NCBI RefSeq assembly: GCF_002443255.2
Contig: NW_019211454.1
Location: 58,787,601-58,851,600 of the forward strand
DNA length: 64,000 bases
Reading direction: 5' to 3'
From: Varroa destructor
Lineage: Eukaryota; Arthropoda; Arachnida; Mesostigmata; Varroidae
Shown here piece after piece: positions 24,660 to 36,980 of this stretch. The position numbers were made by a program, and so were the translations under genes. Each line of letters starts with the position of its first letter. Position 1 is the stretch's first letter. The notes under the pieces were generated by a model. It did not search any database. It was not told where the DNA came from and was given only the letters and a program-made list of their open reading frames with translations.

Positions 24660-27600
24660 ATGTCAGCAGTACAGTATCGTCAGTTGCTTGCCAATTTAGG
24701 GAGTTCACAGGGAACGCCGAAAGAACAAGCTGATCGGTAAGCTTATTTACTAATTCTCGTCTATTTTGTTTTGAGTACTGCCACCCAAGGGACGATAGTC
24801 AAATAATAGTGTTATTTTTATCAAGAAGTAGGGCCAAGCTATAAGCATGCACAAAATAGTTTTTCGTTTACCCAAACAAACTGCATAATAATAATAGTAA
24901 TAAGAAGAATAAGAAATTTTGTGCAGTGTGACTTACAAGTTGGGCGCACCGAGTTTAGGCATTTTTAGTCTCGTAGTTGAAGCTGCTTCGTTATTAAATT
25001 AACATTCCCACCGCCATCCTCTATGATTGTATCTCTTCAGGTATCGTGAGGTGCTGGAGAACATCTTGGCCATCACTAACGACGAAGAACGAAGTGAGGG
25101 GCTGAAGATATTTATTGAATCAGGTCGGTGTGAGCAATGGCTTCTAGTTGCAAATGAGTGACATAGCTTTCACGTGGTTCAGACAATGAAACCTGTGGGA
25201 TCCTTATTCTATAACGTCATCTAGAACTCTCCAAGTGCTGAAGATTTAGCAATGTTTAAGTTTCGACATGTAATATCTTCTCGTGCGATATTATGTACTA
25301 CTGGGTAGTCCTGTTCAGCTCTCATTCGACGAATCCGTCAAGAAAGAATATTCGACAAAACAAATATATATATATATATATATATCTATTTCAGGCAAGT
25401 GTGCAAATATAAACTGGTAACTTTCGACATTGTTCCTAATCACATTAAAATCACGGCAGAGAGCCAGCATCATATTTCTTATTGACAATATAGTTACCTA
25501 AAGAAAGAAACATTGACGACAATAATCGGGTTTTTTTTTATCATCGCTGGGCAACAGTGTGATATTATAAAATAGTTTAGTAATTTGTTCACACTTTCTG
25601 CATAAAAAACTGTATTTAGAAGCTTATGCTAGTTTTCGCCTTCTGACTCTTTTATGTTATTTTATTTTACAGTGATCAATGAAAATGTCTCTCTAGTAAC
25701 ATCTCGCCCGCTGTTAAGTGATATAGCGGTACAGCTTCAGCACATGGGCACTGGACCTGTTTCCAAGGAGCTATGTCTCTTCACACTGGACAAATTACAG
25801 CCACGGCTGATTTCATTTCAGGTTGGTGCCTCATGCTCTCGCGGTTTTTAAGAAACACCAACATTTTTTACATATTTGCGTTCTTAGGTCATTATGATTA
25901 CCCTGTGTGGATAAAGCAGTCTGTCAAAACCCTTGACACATGGCTTTCATTTACGCCATGTTTGGAGCGCGATGTCTAAATAATCCATACATAAGATCCG
26001 ATATTCAAATATCAATAGTAACAGAGCTAAATTGCGTTCACATCTATCTGCGTACGAGGAGATAGCGTATGAGGAAGGTGCAAATAAAGTACCCATTTCA
26101 ATGAGACTAACGAGATCCGCGAAGTTACATTGTCTTTTGGACAAGTCCTTGTGAATGTTTGGAACCCAAATATACCACTGAACGTAAAGACTCGCAAGAA
26201 GATAGTGTGTCTTTGTTTTACTGTTACTGCTTTTGGCTATGTACTTCAGGAACAAGATTCCACAATTCGACAACATCTCGCTGACATTTTGGAGCAGGAA
26301 GATCGCTGGCAAGAGGCCGCTACCGTCCTTAGTGAGATACCTTTCGACAACGGACAAAAGTAAACAGACGTTTAAAGGATGCGACCTCTAGCGTTGTCAG
26401 ACTAATGTCATACAGTACTACCGCATGTCTCTTTCGAACTTCTGGTATTCCAGTTGTGTCATCAATCTTTTCAAAATATTTTATTCTTAATATATTTTAT
26501 TACGAATTATTCTACAATAGTGTACTTTGGTAAAAATTTTCTGTAGCATTAGCTGAGGTTTTCCATGCCTTTAAAGTACGGGCAAAATGTTTTCTAAAAA
26601 AAACGTAGGCATATATAAAGATGTGCTTGCTTTATAACAATTTCTGTATCATTAAATCTTGTGCTTATAAACACAGACAGTATACTAAGGATTACAAGCT
26701 TAAAACATATCTGCGAATTGCTCGACTATACCTCGATTGCGGCGAGATCATGAAGGCTGAAACGTTCGTCAACCGGGCATCCCTACTTCATGCTGACCAA
26801 GAACCTGAATTTGTCATTTTGCACAAGGAATGTCACGCTCGTGTCTTAGACTTCAAGGGGTAAGTGCTGGGTTTAGCTGGGCCAATATAAATACGATCTA
26901 ATGAGCGTGCTCATACTTCGGTCGTGTTATATCTCTAAAAGTTAAAAGGATTCAATTAGTGGGATAGAATTTCATAATTCAATTTTACGTGTGTCATATA
27001 TAATTAGTTTTGTAAATGCTTCGCACTAACTTAATCAGTAATTATCGAGTTAAGGCACATAATGTTGTATTAACAACTACATATTACGTTCACCGCTGCT
27101 AGCCTTTTATGTAAGTATCTTTTTAAATAGAAATGGTCATAGGATGTCGCTAGCTTAATCGCTATGCAATGAATTCTCCGAGCCGCGAATACAGTAATTT
27201 AGGACTCTTTACCACTCTATATCCGTTAGATTAAGAACCACAAAAGACTCCGCTTAGAATAAGCTTTATTAGGCACCGCTTGCGGTAATTTGATGTCGAT
27301 GCTGGTTTTATTGTTGTTACATGCCAGTTATGTTCAATGAGACTATTATATCGTTCTTCAGACTGATGTTGTCTTGGGGCTTTTATGTTTGAAAATGATT
27401 TACCTGAAATAATTTAAATTCTTTGGTTTTTTTTAAATTTGAAATTTGAACTTTAAGTTCGAATCGCTTTTAATACATTACCCATTTCGAGTTTTTAGGG
27501 ACACTTCAAGCTGATCATTCGTAACATATTCTAATTTCACTTCTATTTTTCAATTATTTTCATAAATGCAGAAAATTCATGGAAGCAGCCCAAAAGTACA

Positions 27601-29499
27601 ACGAACTATCATACCACTCGGGTCTTTCGAAAGAAGCCCAAATGAAGGCTCTAACCAATGCCCTCATTTGTGCAACACTCGCATCTGCTGGTCAGGTGCG
27701 CTCGCGCTTGTTAGCAACCCTTTTCAAAGACGAGCGAGCTCAACGTCTGCCAAGCTTTAACATCCTTGAAAAAATGCATCTCGATCGTATTATCAAACGG
27801 AGTGAACTCGGTATGTTGATTTGATGATTTCTAATGCATGTTTATATGTGTAAATTGACTTTTAATCGGAGCGGCGATCGGTAATAATAATAATCATGAT
27901 ATTAGTCAGCTTTTCCAAGGGGCTTGACTAGCTATGGATTTGTCTCGCTCGTGACGCGCTGGTTTTGAACAGACCTATAATGTAGTTGGTTTCGTAGCGG
28001 CTGATTGCCGTTGATTGACAAACTGACTCGGTCCCCGGAAAGTACGTAAGTAGGATAGTTTAAGAGGATACTAAGAGTTAATATATTGGCCTTCACTGAC
28101 TGCAAGATCTAGTTAAAGTCTATTGGAGCTTGGTTCGATTTACGTATGTTCCTGAAACTTCGGCCGGGGGCTGATATATTCGACAATGTCGCGGGCACAC
28201 AGTCAACACGTTTGTGCCGTTGTCGGGTATGCTGACCCCCGGCCGACTTTCGTTCATCTTGTCGAGGTCTGTCCATTAGTGGGGAAAAATGCACCATAGA
28301 ATGCCATTTCATCGTTCAAACGGTGACCCGTATGACCCGATCTCTGAGATTTGGTAAAAAAAACGAGCTATATATCAAGTCATCTTATTGTGAACCTTTG
28401 AAACACTTTCCTCCATAGATTTAGATGTATCCCAACGTGATGTTAGCGAAAAAATTGCCTCATTTGGTCGTTGGCTGTTTTCAAATACAGATATCAATTT
28501 TTACTACTATAAAGGACGTGTTGTATTTCAACTTGCTTCATCGAGATGTATCGATTAGCGTTACTAAAAATCCAACGAACAAGTGGTAACATGCGTTGAA
28601 TAATTGATGTTAATGTTTTGCAATTTTTCTTAGGAAACAAGAGAGTCTTTCAGAGAACGTTTGAATTTATAACTAAAAGCTGCATTCGGCCTACTTTAAC
28701 GTATCTCCCAGGCATCAAACAATTGTATTTGTCCGTTCCTCAAGACAGCTTAATCATCTTACTACCCTGTAGCTTAATAATGATTCTACTGCCTGTGTTT
28801 TATCATTTCTTGTTACAGACGAATTTAGCCAGTTATTAAAGCCACACCAGAAGGGCCTGAAAGAAGACGGCCGCTCGTTCCTGGAGAGCGCTATCGTTGA
28901 GCACAATCTCCTATCAGCATCAGCACTCTATGACAATGTGACATTCGCCGAACTCGGTGCATTACTCGAGATTCCGGCTGAACGAGCGGAGAAGTGCGCC
29001 AGCCAAATGATCACTGAACAACGTTTGGCCGGCTACATTGATCAGATTGACGGCAGTGTAGAATTCCATAGTAAGTTTTTGGACAATTTCGTAGCCTTTG
29101 TTAAGGTTCACTGGGTACTGGGTAAATATGATTAGAGCATCGAATGGGTGGCATTTAGCATAGTAAAGTTTGTTGAAATTAGTGGAGATTTTAGTTGCAG
29201 ATTATAGACACATTTCATATCAACAGCGTCAATAGTTAATGAAGTCGTAAAAGTTAAACTACTCAGATCGGCACGTTTAAGGTCCAAAGTAATTAGTAAA
29301 TTATCGTGTTTCTTCATTTCCAGAGCCGGACGTATTACCTCAGTGGAACTCACGAATCGAACAGCTATGCCAACAAGTTAACGGAGTTATTGAAAAGATT
29401 ACGGCAGGTCATCCAGAATGGCTGTCGCAATTGACGGGCTTTTCCAGCCAGAACAGTCAGCGATCTGAGCAGGACAAAGAAGAGGCAATGGTGTCCTAA
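24660..29499 (+). CDS. CSN4: COP9 signalosome subunit 4, complete
   Basis: CSN4 is a PCI-domain scaffold subunit of the COP9 signalosome, which removes NEDD8 from cullins and so controls cullin-RING ubiquitin ligases. Eight exons: 24660-24736, 25041-25123, 25673-25821, 26250-26359, 26677-26859, 27572-27810, 28819-29070 and 29324-29499. Phases agree and the total is 1,269 bases, 422 aa (human 406). Strong family blocks are [13 protein letters not shown] in exon 3, [15 protein letters not shown] in exon 4, [13 protein letters not shown] and NRASLLHAD in exon 5, [14 protein letters not shown] and [13 protein letters not shown] in exon 6, and [15 protein letters not shown] with [11 protein letters not shown] (about 323-333) in exon 7. 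The last blocks belong to the winged-helix half of the PCI domain. The C-terminus runs about 15 residues past the usual end with a polar, charged tail. Exon 5 could also use an AG three bases downstream, but 26677 keeps the conserved K-Q-Y. All donors start GT. Confidence 0.97.
25364..25385. repeat. TA microsatellite
   Basis: Uninterrupted AT/TA dinucleotides in CSN4 intron 2. A shorter TA tract lies at about 10804-10818 in the Nup93 intron before exon 8. Confidence 0.9.
28161..28245 (+). other. Long imperfect hairpin in CSN4 intron 6
   Basis: The outer arms CGGCCGGGGG (28161-28170) and CCCCCGGCCG (28236-28245) pair perfectly for 10 bp. The stem continues inward through CTGATATATTCGACAATG against CGTTGTCGGGTATGCTGA with many G-U pairs and about two A-C mismatches. 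A further GGCACA/TGTGCC stem closes around the loop. The whole fold is about 85 bases, in sense orientation within the CSN4 intron, and its outer arms are much GC-richer than the intron. It could be a microRNA-type precursor, a foldback transposon relic or an old palindrome. Confidence 0.6.
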
Positions 29500-29729
29500 A
29501 CCGTTAGGACTCTCGGGAGGATACCGGTATATGAAATCTGATAGCAGCGAAGTATGAAATACTGCGATACTTCGGCTTAAATGTTATCGCGTGCGAATGG
29601 AAAGTATGTGAAGCAGAAGAGAAGTAAATTGGTAAATTAAACGTGATAAAGATAATCTCAGTACACATTTACTTTACAATCGAAGCTGATAGTTTGTTTT
29701 TCATTGTACGAAAACATTACTATGTTTTT

Positions 29730-29735
29730 AATAAA
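29730..29735 (+). terminator. CSN4 polyadenylation signal
   Basis: AATAAA on the plus strand, 230 bases after the CSN4 stop codon and before the convergent gene at 30163. Confidence 0.6.
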
Positions 29736-30096
29736 ACATACTTTGCAAAGACAGATTAACCTCTCATGAATAACCTAAATATCCTGCTATATCGTCTTAT
29801 ACTATCTTAAACGAGAACGAGTAAAATAAAAACTTCCTCAATAAATTAGCTTTATCTGTTCAACAGAAGGCAGAATTGTACAAAAATCCGTTTGCTAATT
29901 GCTCGAATGTTTTTGACTATAGTTCCACGTTCTTTTTCGTCGTGATATGGGTATCGGATTCTTCATTAACGTCAAATGACAAATTATAATTAGCCCAAAA
30001 ACGACCAGCCACTGCTGTGGAAAAATTAGGTAATATAGTTCCGGTGGCGCATCGTGGCCTGCAATTTGACTTTGTCTCAAATTAATTTGAAAACCT

Positions 30097-30102
30097 TTTA
30101 TT
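30097..30102 (-). terminator. Polyadenylation signal of the 176-aa gene
   Basis: AATAAA on the minus strand, about 60 bases after the stop codon at 30163. Confidence 0.55.
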
Positions 30103-30162
30103 AAATATTTTTATCTTTCAAGAATTTACCCGTAGCAGTGCAGTTACATAAAAGTAATTTAG

Positions 30163-30987
30163 TCAGACATTGATAGGCATTAAATTCTTCGGCGGTAGAT
30201 CCTTTAGGGGCTCCCACATCTTATCAACCTTTAGTTGCATTAGCTTTAATTCCAATTCGTATAGCTCTTCAACTGCCGCATCAATCGCCAACTTCGTCTC
30301 CCAGTTTTCTCGAATGATCATAAGCGCCTCATCCTGTAACTCCACTACAGTCGGATCGTCCGTCTCTGTTACTGTGGTCTTCCCATCCCATGACTCCATA
30401 TTTTCAATGCAGTCTCCCTGTAATAAGATTAGAGCGTCCGGCGATTAATTTGAACTCCAGACGAAAGGCCGTACTAAAAACTCGTCGGGTTTTGTTACCC
30501 ACGTTCTCAGACTAATCGATTTTGCTGTTTGCGACATGAGCATAAACGAAAGCAAAATATTAAACCAGTAAGCTATCATATAGATACACTTATGAAGCGA
30601 CGAGCCGACTTAACATTCTTCTCACAGCGTCAGTGCAACTCAGTTATATAACCTCCTTTGGTAACAATGATAATCAGATTTATCAATGAACTATAGTAGA
30701 TTAGAACAAACCTTATAGCGTCCAATAGAGTTTTTTTCGCGTAGTTTTTTCACGCGCTTGTCGACAGCAGCTTGGCGTTCCCCAATATCGTCATATAAAT
30801 CAAGTATGCACTTTTGTCTCTCAAAAATATATTCCTCTTCTTTATACAACTGGCGTAGTTTTTCCTCGTCGACGACATGATCAGATATATCCCGCTTCTG
30901 CTCCTCACGTATTTTTGCCAACACCTGACGCTCATGCTCATTCAAGCCCTTCTTCTTTCGGCCAAAAGGACCAAACGAAAAGGACAT
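30163..30987 (-). CDS. Uncharacterised 176-aa charged helical protein
   Basis: Two exons: 30987-30712 (ATG at 30987-30985, 92 codons) and 30417-30163 (84 codons plus TGA), joined in phase 0 through a weak GTTTGT donor and a TATTACAG acceptor. The 294-base intron has in-frame stops, so splicing is required. The protein begins MSFSFGPFGRKKKGLNEHER, a basic patch, then has long Lys/Glu-rich heptad-like stretches (about residues 15-92) likely to form a coiled coil. A short acidic linker with TVTETDD follows, then a second amphipathic helix (ENWETKLAIDAAVEELYELELKLMQL) and a proline-containing tail. There is no signal peptide or membrane helix. Codon use and low repetition look like a real conserved gene. 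I do not recognise the family and assign no function. It is convergent with CSN4, with 663 bases between the two stops. Confidence 0.7.
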
Positions 30988-32626
30988 AGTTGTCAATACG
31001 CTACGCCAGCTAAATTGAAACCTCGAGTTCGCTCAGTCCTTTTGATTCCCGTTTAAGGCGATTTCCGAAAACAGACGAGCGTGGCTGCCAAAGACACACA
31101 CAACCTGAAACTCAACGCAAGGCAACGTTGTCTTCGGCAAATAGTATGACCTCTATTGTCTGACACAAAGAGTTCGATTCGCGGTTTACACGGCAGAGAA
31201 TTTTTATTGCTTTTGCTAATGACAGATACAGTGTGGAAATACACGTCTAAAAAATAACAGATTGTTGTTATTTATTAATATAAAATCTGTAGGCTTAAGG
31301 CTCAACGAGCCAAGCTGTAAAAAATCTTCATAAATAACTGCAACAATGGAGTAAAAATAAATGTTGGATAATTAGAGAGTATAACAATGCTTCCTACAAA
31401 TGGTCTTAAAATTATGCAATGTACTTCCTTGGTTATACAAAACGAATAGAAAACGAAACAAGTGCGTTTTTCGCTCAGGTCGCTCCTTCCCTTACGTTGC
31501 GTTGACCGTATCTTTGCTTCGAGGAAGGATCGCCGTGGTCATCACTCCGTTTTCTTCGTCACGATATCAGTAACTGTTAAAATTGATTATTAATTACTAA
31601 ACTATAAGTAGTCAGCTATTCTGGCGAATAAATATGACTTCAAAAGTGCATGCATTAGAAAAATGCACTTGCTATTAATTTCCCAAGGTGTTCACATAAA
31701 GTTGGAGTTGTTGTTGATATACTGGCAGTTGCTAATAGTGTGATAGGTTATTACTGTCCCACCATTACAAATAACGATTTGTGGATGAAAATATTTAGAC
31801 AATTGAATTTGTTCGATTCTCCACAAATTCTCGGATATTAGTAGACTTCCTCTGATTATTTAGAATAACTTCAGTAGACTAACCAAGATGTCGAAATTTC
31901 GGTATCTTAAATTAAATTACGCTCCGTTGTTATTGATATGCTATATAAGATGAATAGAAAAGATACTCGTTATACTTCGAGGTAATAATTTCCTGGTAAG
32001 AATCCAGCTAACAACACCTAAATAGGTAATTAGATAAAGGAAATCATTTTATATTAATTGGCCTTTAAAGCAATGATTATAGTCAGGCTTTTAAATTAAT
32101 GCTGCTGTAGGTGACAAAATCAATTATAACTTTGTTGGCACTACAGCAAATCGAAAACAGTATCAATTCATATTTCTACGCACAGACCACGTAGTAGTTA
32201 CATTCTACTAAACATCATTTGTTATATTGAACATTCGCATCTATTAATGCCTGCATTACTCTAGTTGAAAATATCGCTACTATTTATAACATTCGTTTCA
32301 TGTAGTAGAGGTGACGCTTCTCTTAGAAATACTAGCTCTTCCATCATTAGATACTTGTTTTTATTACCTAGCCGTATGGCCTCGATTTATGGTTTTGAGA
32401 GGTGTATCAAAAGATATAGTTCGACCTAGAATACGTATGATATCTAACACGCTTTTTAAAACCCTTCACAATTTCGAATGTCATCATTGAGCAGGGCCAC
32501 CGAGATCTTTGCGTATTTGTCCACATACATTAAATGTATGAATCTGAAGCTACAAATTCCTTACTTTTTTTGCTTCTATTCCGACTACACGCCCCGCAGG
32601 TTAGTGATGATCTGTATGTCATAATA
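30988..32626. other. Intergenic, no gene seen
   Basis: AT-rich sequence upstream of the 176-aa gene. It should contain that gene's promoter. No coding exon or transposon was recognised before the left TIR of the Tc1-like element. Confidence 0.6.
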
Positions 32627-32660
32627 CAGTCGGTACTCAATCAAATGCTCAAATTCAATC
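32627..32660 (+). repeat. Left terminal inverted repeat of the Tc1-like element
   Basis: Begins CAGTCGGTACTC after TA at 32625-32626 and pairs with the right end at about 34168-34201. Confidence 0.85.
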
Positions 32661-34167
32661 AGATAGTTTTAATTACGAAGCACTAGCATATGATGTTTTG
32701 AAAGGGCTTTTGGCCTATAAAAGCGGTAATTTTCCGCTTTACGTTGGTACTATGTCGTTGAAGCAATTCGTGGACACTTTTAAACTGCTGACAGACGATG
32801 GGGTACGTAAAACTGACGTATCGTGTTTCAGTGATGGCAGGTGTGACAGCTCGCCGTAAGTTGATTTCAGCGAATCTAACATTTACATTTTGTCCTAATA
32901 TTTCGTACCATATTCAGAACGTTCTATCTTAACCATCTAACACAGCCATTGTCAACGCTGGACAACTAAGTAGAGGTGTCGAAGTGAATTAGACCGGTGT
33001 AACTGTTTTCGTACGTAAAGTATCGAAGTGGGAAAAGGAACAGACGTCATTGACGAGCAAAAACCACCTATTAGCAGACTGGTCCGTCAAAACAAATGTA
33101 AATAATGCGAACCTGTTGCAACGTTTCATATTTACCTGTACGTAATCTTTCATGTTGCTGGAAGGCTGACGGAAAACCTCTCGCTGCCGTCACGCAAAAG
33201 CGATCACAAGAATCGAAAAAGATGTACTACGAGGTAGGAGAACCATGCACTTATTCACAAAGTCCAAAAAGATTCTCGTATAATGTCTTTCAAAGCAGAT
33301 GAAAAAACCACGGACTCGCAGTGCCAAAAATTATGCATTGCTGCTAATTCAGAGGTTGGGCTCAAGGGCAGTAGACCTGCCAAGAAACCTTGACCACCCG
33401 AATGAAACGAGCCCGTCTTCATTGAGCAAACCAATTCAAAAATGGTACTATTCAGAACTAGGAAAAAGTCTGTCTTTCAGACAAATCTCATTTTAAAATT
33501 GTCGGAAAAAATGCCTTTCGACGTGTTGGCGAACAATGTTCTGAAAATTATCATGTCGAAAATCAAACGTCTGTCAAAAGTTATGGTGTAGCCTATGATT
33601 TCTGGTGAAGGCATTGGGATGATATATTTTGCACAGGTAATACTAGAACAGCAGAGATAAGCTGAGATTAGTGAAAGAGTGCTATCTCAAGTATAGGAAT
33701 GGTTTCCTGATGGTAGCTACGTGTTTATACACGGTACAGCGTCCTGTCACATAGTCCGAAATATTTCTACGCTACTCGCTGCCAACGATGTTTAAGCGAC
33801 AGATCTCAATCCCATAGAGACCGTGTAGAAATCGTTTAGGGATTTGGAAACAGCAGGAAATAGTGTGTTAGATCTTCCTGAAAAATCACTAATTTGTGAT
33901 TTTAGCCCCCCTCTACTCGGAGCCAAAGCAGACAAAAATTGCATCAGTACCCCCCAAAGAGTAGCGCGAGTTATCGCTGCAAGGGCCGCTGCTACAAAAT
34001 AATATCGTACGACATGTACATCACTTGTCAGCGATTTGACACTTTTTGCCGATCTCTTTATCGACATGTAGGGCACCAATGTAACGTAGAACAGCGTCGC
34101 TTTCATAGGTCAAAAAGCATTTGCAAATATTTCGTTTTAATTCTGCAAGGTTGGCTTTGAAAGTTAA

Positions 34168-34201
34168 CATTGTTTGATCAAATTTGTTAGAGTACCGACT
34201 C
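34168..34201 (-). repeat. Right terminal inverted repeat of the Tc1-like element
   Basis: Ends GAGTACCGACTC before TA at 34202-34203. Its reverse complement matches the left end at 11 of the first 12 bases, then patchily. Confidence 0.85.
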
Positions 34202-34203
34202 TA

Positions 34204-36921
34204 ACTATGTGGAACTTTATTGTGCGCCATAATTTAAGGAAAAGAGCTTGCAACCCTATAAGATGAGATATTTTTATTAAAAAAATATCTTAGTTATAGA
34301 ATGAAGTGAAACAGAACGAAGGAAGTGGGCGCTAGTTCGGGAATTCGACGATGTCTTTATAACGGGCACTTAGCGTGAAAAGAGGAATCCACATTTTTCG
34401 AGGTCTTCATGCGATCTTTACTAAACGAACGCGAAGACCAGGTCGGAACAGACGTAGCTTGCCCAAGAATTAGATTCAGATTATTGCACGAACTAGAAAA
34501 GATTATTTCCTCCTTTTTTGTATCGGCGAATCTTCCGAGAGGACCTTCTTGTAGAAAAATAAGAGTGCAATACAGGCACCGCTTTTAGTTACAACTGACC
34601 AAGAGACAAAAGATTAGGATCAATCGAAATACGACCTACACTTTGTCTTTATAATACTCGTATAGATAAACTTAATTTTTGAGCGAAGTACTTTTAGCTA
34701 TTCCCCATATGATGCACTGAGAAATATATTATTGAAAGAAGCTATTTTGGAAGCATGAACAAAATTGTCAAGAGTAACCCCCTTTTCAAGAACGAGCCGC
34801 TTTCGTTTTTAGATGTTCAAGCGTAAAATAAAAGATTATTTTTAACTTGACTTACTTTAAAAGTCTATTCTTCCCCTAGCCTTTTACAGTTGTATAGAAG
34901 AAATGAAATTTCCTGTTATCATTAAAAAAGAAACACAAAAGGCAACTCAAATATTTTGTTCTCAGTTAAAAAAATTCTATTTGTGTGTATCTTTCTTCGC
35001 TGAAAAAAAATTCACCTCAGCCACACAGATAAAGTTTTCCCCTGCATGGTACTAACCGGTTTCGTCTGGCGATGAAGATGACTTTAAACATTAACCGTTC
35101 CGCTAACGAGGACAACAACACTAATTCAATATTGTCTCGACTCAATTAATCTATTAGTCTCAGGCGAAAGCGATATAATGTTGAAACGCTTGTTTTTTTT
35201 TTGCCTGTATTTTACGTGCAGGTCTTCAGTTTCTTTAACGATTACAGCTTCTTCTTTCTTCCGCTACAGCTTCGCCGTGAATACAAACATGCATGCAGGT
35301 TCCCTATAGAGACCTTGCCGCAGAAGACCAGAGGCGGTGAGCTGACAAATGGAACAGCAGACCCAAAAGACAAAAATCTGCGCGGAAAGCAAGGGAATGG
35401 ACGCACAAAGCATCCGATGCCGCGACGACAGATACGATTGTATTAGGAGCGACGGTAGCAGCATGCCGTCTACACGCCAACCACATCCTAAAACTGAAGA
35501 AGGGAGCAGTTCGTGGCTCGTAAACTGCACAATATATGCGGACACGCTTAATTTTCAATTCGCCGAAAAACAACGAGAACGGCAACGACAACGATGGCGG
35601 TGACAATAACAGCAGTAGCGCCAACGGCAAACCAACCGTTTCGCCGAGTGACGTCAGACACGCTCACCCGGTCGAATCGGTGGTCAAAGCGGCAGAAGTT
35701 TGTGAACAGAAGCCAAGGTGGAGGGCCTCCATTTATCCGTGTAGTCTCAAAATGTTTGTTTTCTCCGTACGTTGAGATAATGCAACGGTGCCTGAACAAA
35801 GTTTGTTGCCGCTGGCAGTATTGAGTTGATCGCGCTGGTGTTACTGGTGAGAAGCATGCGAAGTCACGCAGATGCACGGACGAACGAATCTAAGTATATA
35901 AGACATAAGCGGCAAGCTGCATAAGCAGAGTCAGCAGAATGGAAAATACGATTAGCACATGCTCTACAACAATTTCTACTGTACATAGATCCATGTATAT
36001 ATCCGTAAGTTTTCTCTGGATGACAACATCCTTAGATCGAAAAACGACGCTCCTCCGCAGAGCTGTTACTGATAGTAGCAGTGCTAGTCTGGCTCTCGCC
36101 CCCTTTATTCTGTTTTCGCACGCGATGATTTGCGATCTGGGAACTTTGTACTGGCTTCTGTTTTATCAGGCGATATCTCAACGGAGATATATTACTTTAC
36201 GTTTTCTTTTTAGACATACACAAATTCCCCCTCATCCTCAATATTCAATTGCTATCTTTCTTTTACCGTAACCTGGAAACGACTGTCAAAGCAAACAGGT
36301 ATAAATTCTCTATCGCAGACAAACTACATCTTCAGTTTGCCATATCGGTAGAGCAAACACACGGCTGTTTGGGTCAGTTGAATTCCAGTAAGGTTGAGAA
36401 ATCTCTGGGCATCGATACTTGCGCAAGCACATTTTACCTAACAACATTTTGAATACACAGAAAAATGCTGGCACATTTTATAAAAGATAAGAATAATCAT
36501 CTTCTATAAGAATATGGTCCAACTTGTCTTCGGCATAATGATGTCGAAACGAGGAAGAACCCGGTAAGCTTTGATACGCTTGCTTATTTCCTGTTCCTTT
36601 TTCCTAAAGTTGCGTAAATGGCGCATCTTCTATAGATGGCCTCCGTGCGATTATCACTGCTTGAAATCGTGATAATAATAATAGCAATAATAATAATAAT
36701 AATCTATGATACGCAACCAGCACAAAGAAATAATGAAATAGATTCTTCATCCTCAGCTCGCGACGCAGCGCTCGTGTAATACTTGCAAGGTGCATCCGAA
36801 GTTGGCTTGTTCACTTAAAGATTTCTGGTGATCGATTACTTCGATAAAGTTATTGATAAAGATAGAAGATGCGCATCTAATGCACTTCTAGTTCCGCTAG
36901 GGTCTGCATGTTTTTTCAAAC

Positions 36922-36922
<1 letters not shown>
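34204..36922. other. Intergenic, no gene recognised
   Basis: AT-rich up to about 35.2 kb, then GC-richer sequence with CAA/GCC-type short repeats. Overlapping open frames on both strands at 35.2-35.9 kb come from this low-complexity composition. One of them encodes an apparent valine-rich membrane helix, but it has no supporting gene structure. An AAT-type microsatellite lies at about 36670-36704. Confidence 0.5.

Positions 36923-36976
<54 letters not shown>
36923..36976. repeat. TA microsatellite, 27 units
   Basis: Fifty-four uninterrupted bases of TA, the longest clean dinucleotide tract in the window. Confidence 0.97.

Positions 36977-36980
<4 letters not shown>

Larger units (their letters stand above)
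32627..34201 (+). mobile_element. Full-length, inactive Tc1-like transposon
   Basis: Both ends are visible. The left end reads TA|CAGTCGGTACTC and the right end GAGTACCGACTC|TA. The terminal 12 bases are inverted copies with one difference at the outermost base, and both ends are flanked by the TA target duplication of Tc1/mariner elements. The inverted similarity continues weakly for about 20 more bases. The 1,575-base length fits the family. Internally, plus-strand frames give a decayed Tc1 transposase: KPPISRLVRQNK near the N-terminal helix-turn-helix, EGIGMIYFAQVILEQQR in the core, YVFIHGTASCHIVRNI where the second catalytic Asp should be (it is lost), and ATDLNPIET, the usual PDLNPIE block. 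Many stops and frameshifts show it cannot make transposase. Confidence 0.88.

Noticed and set aside
29895..30080. Minus-strand frame with one possible membrane helix downstream of the 176-aa gene
   Set aside because: It lies after that gene's stop, overlaps no splice chain, and probably represents 3' flanking DNA.
35548..35877. Minus-strand 109-codon frame with an apparent membrane helix (valine/alanine-rich)
   Set aside because: The hydrophobic stretch comes from GTT/GCC triplet runs, the frame ends at once after it, and both strands are open here because of composition.
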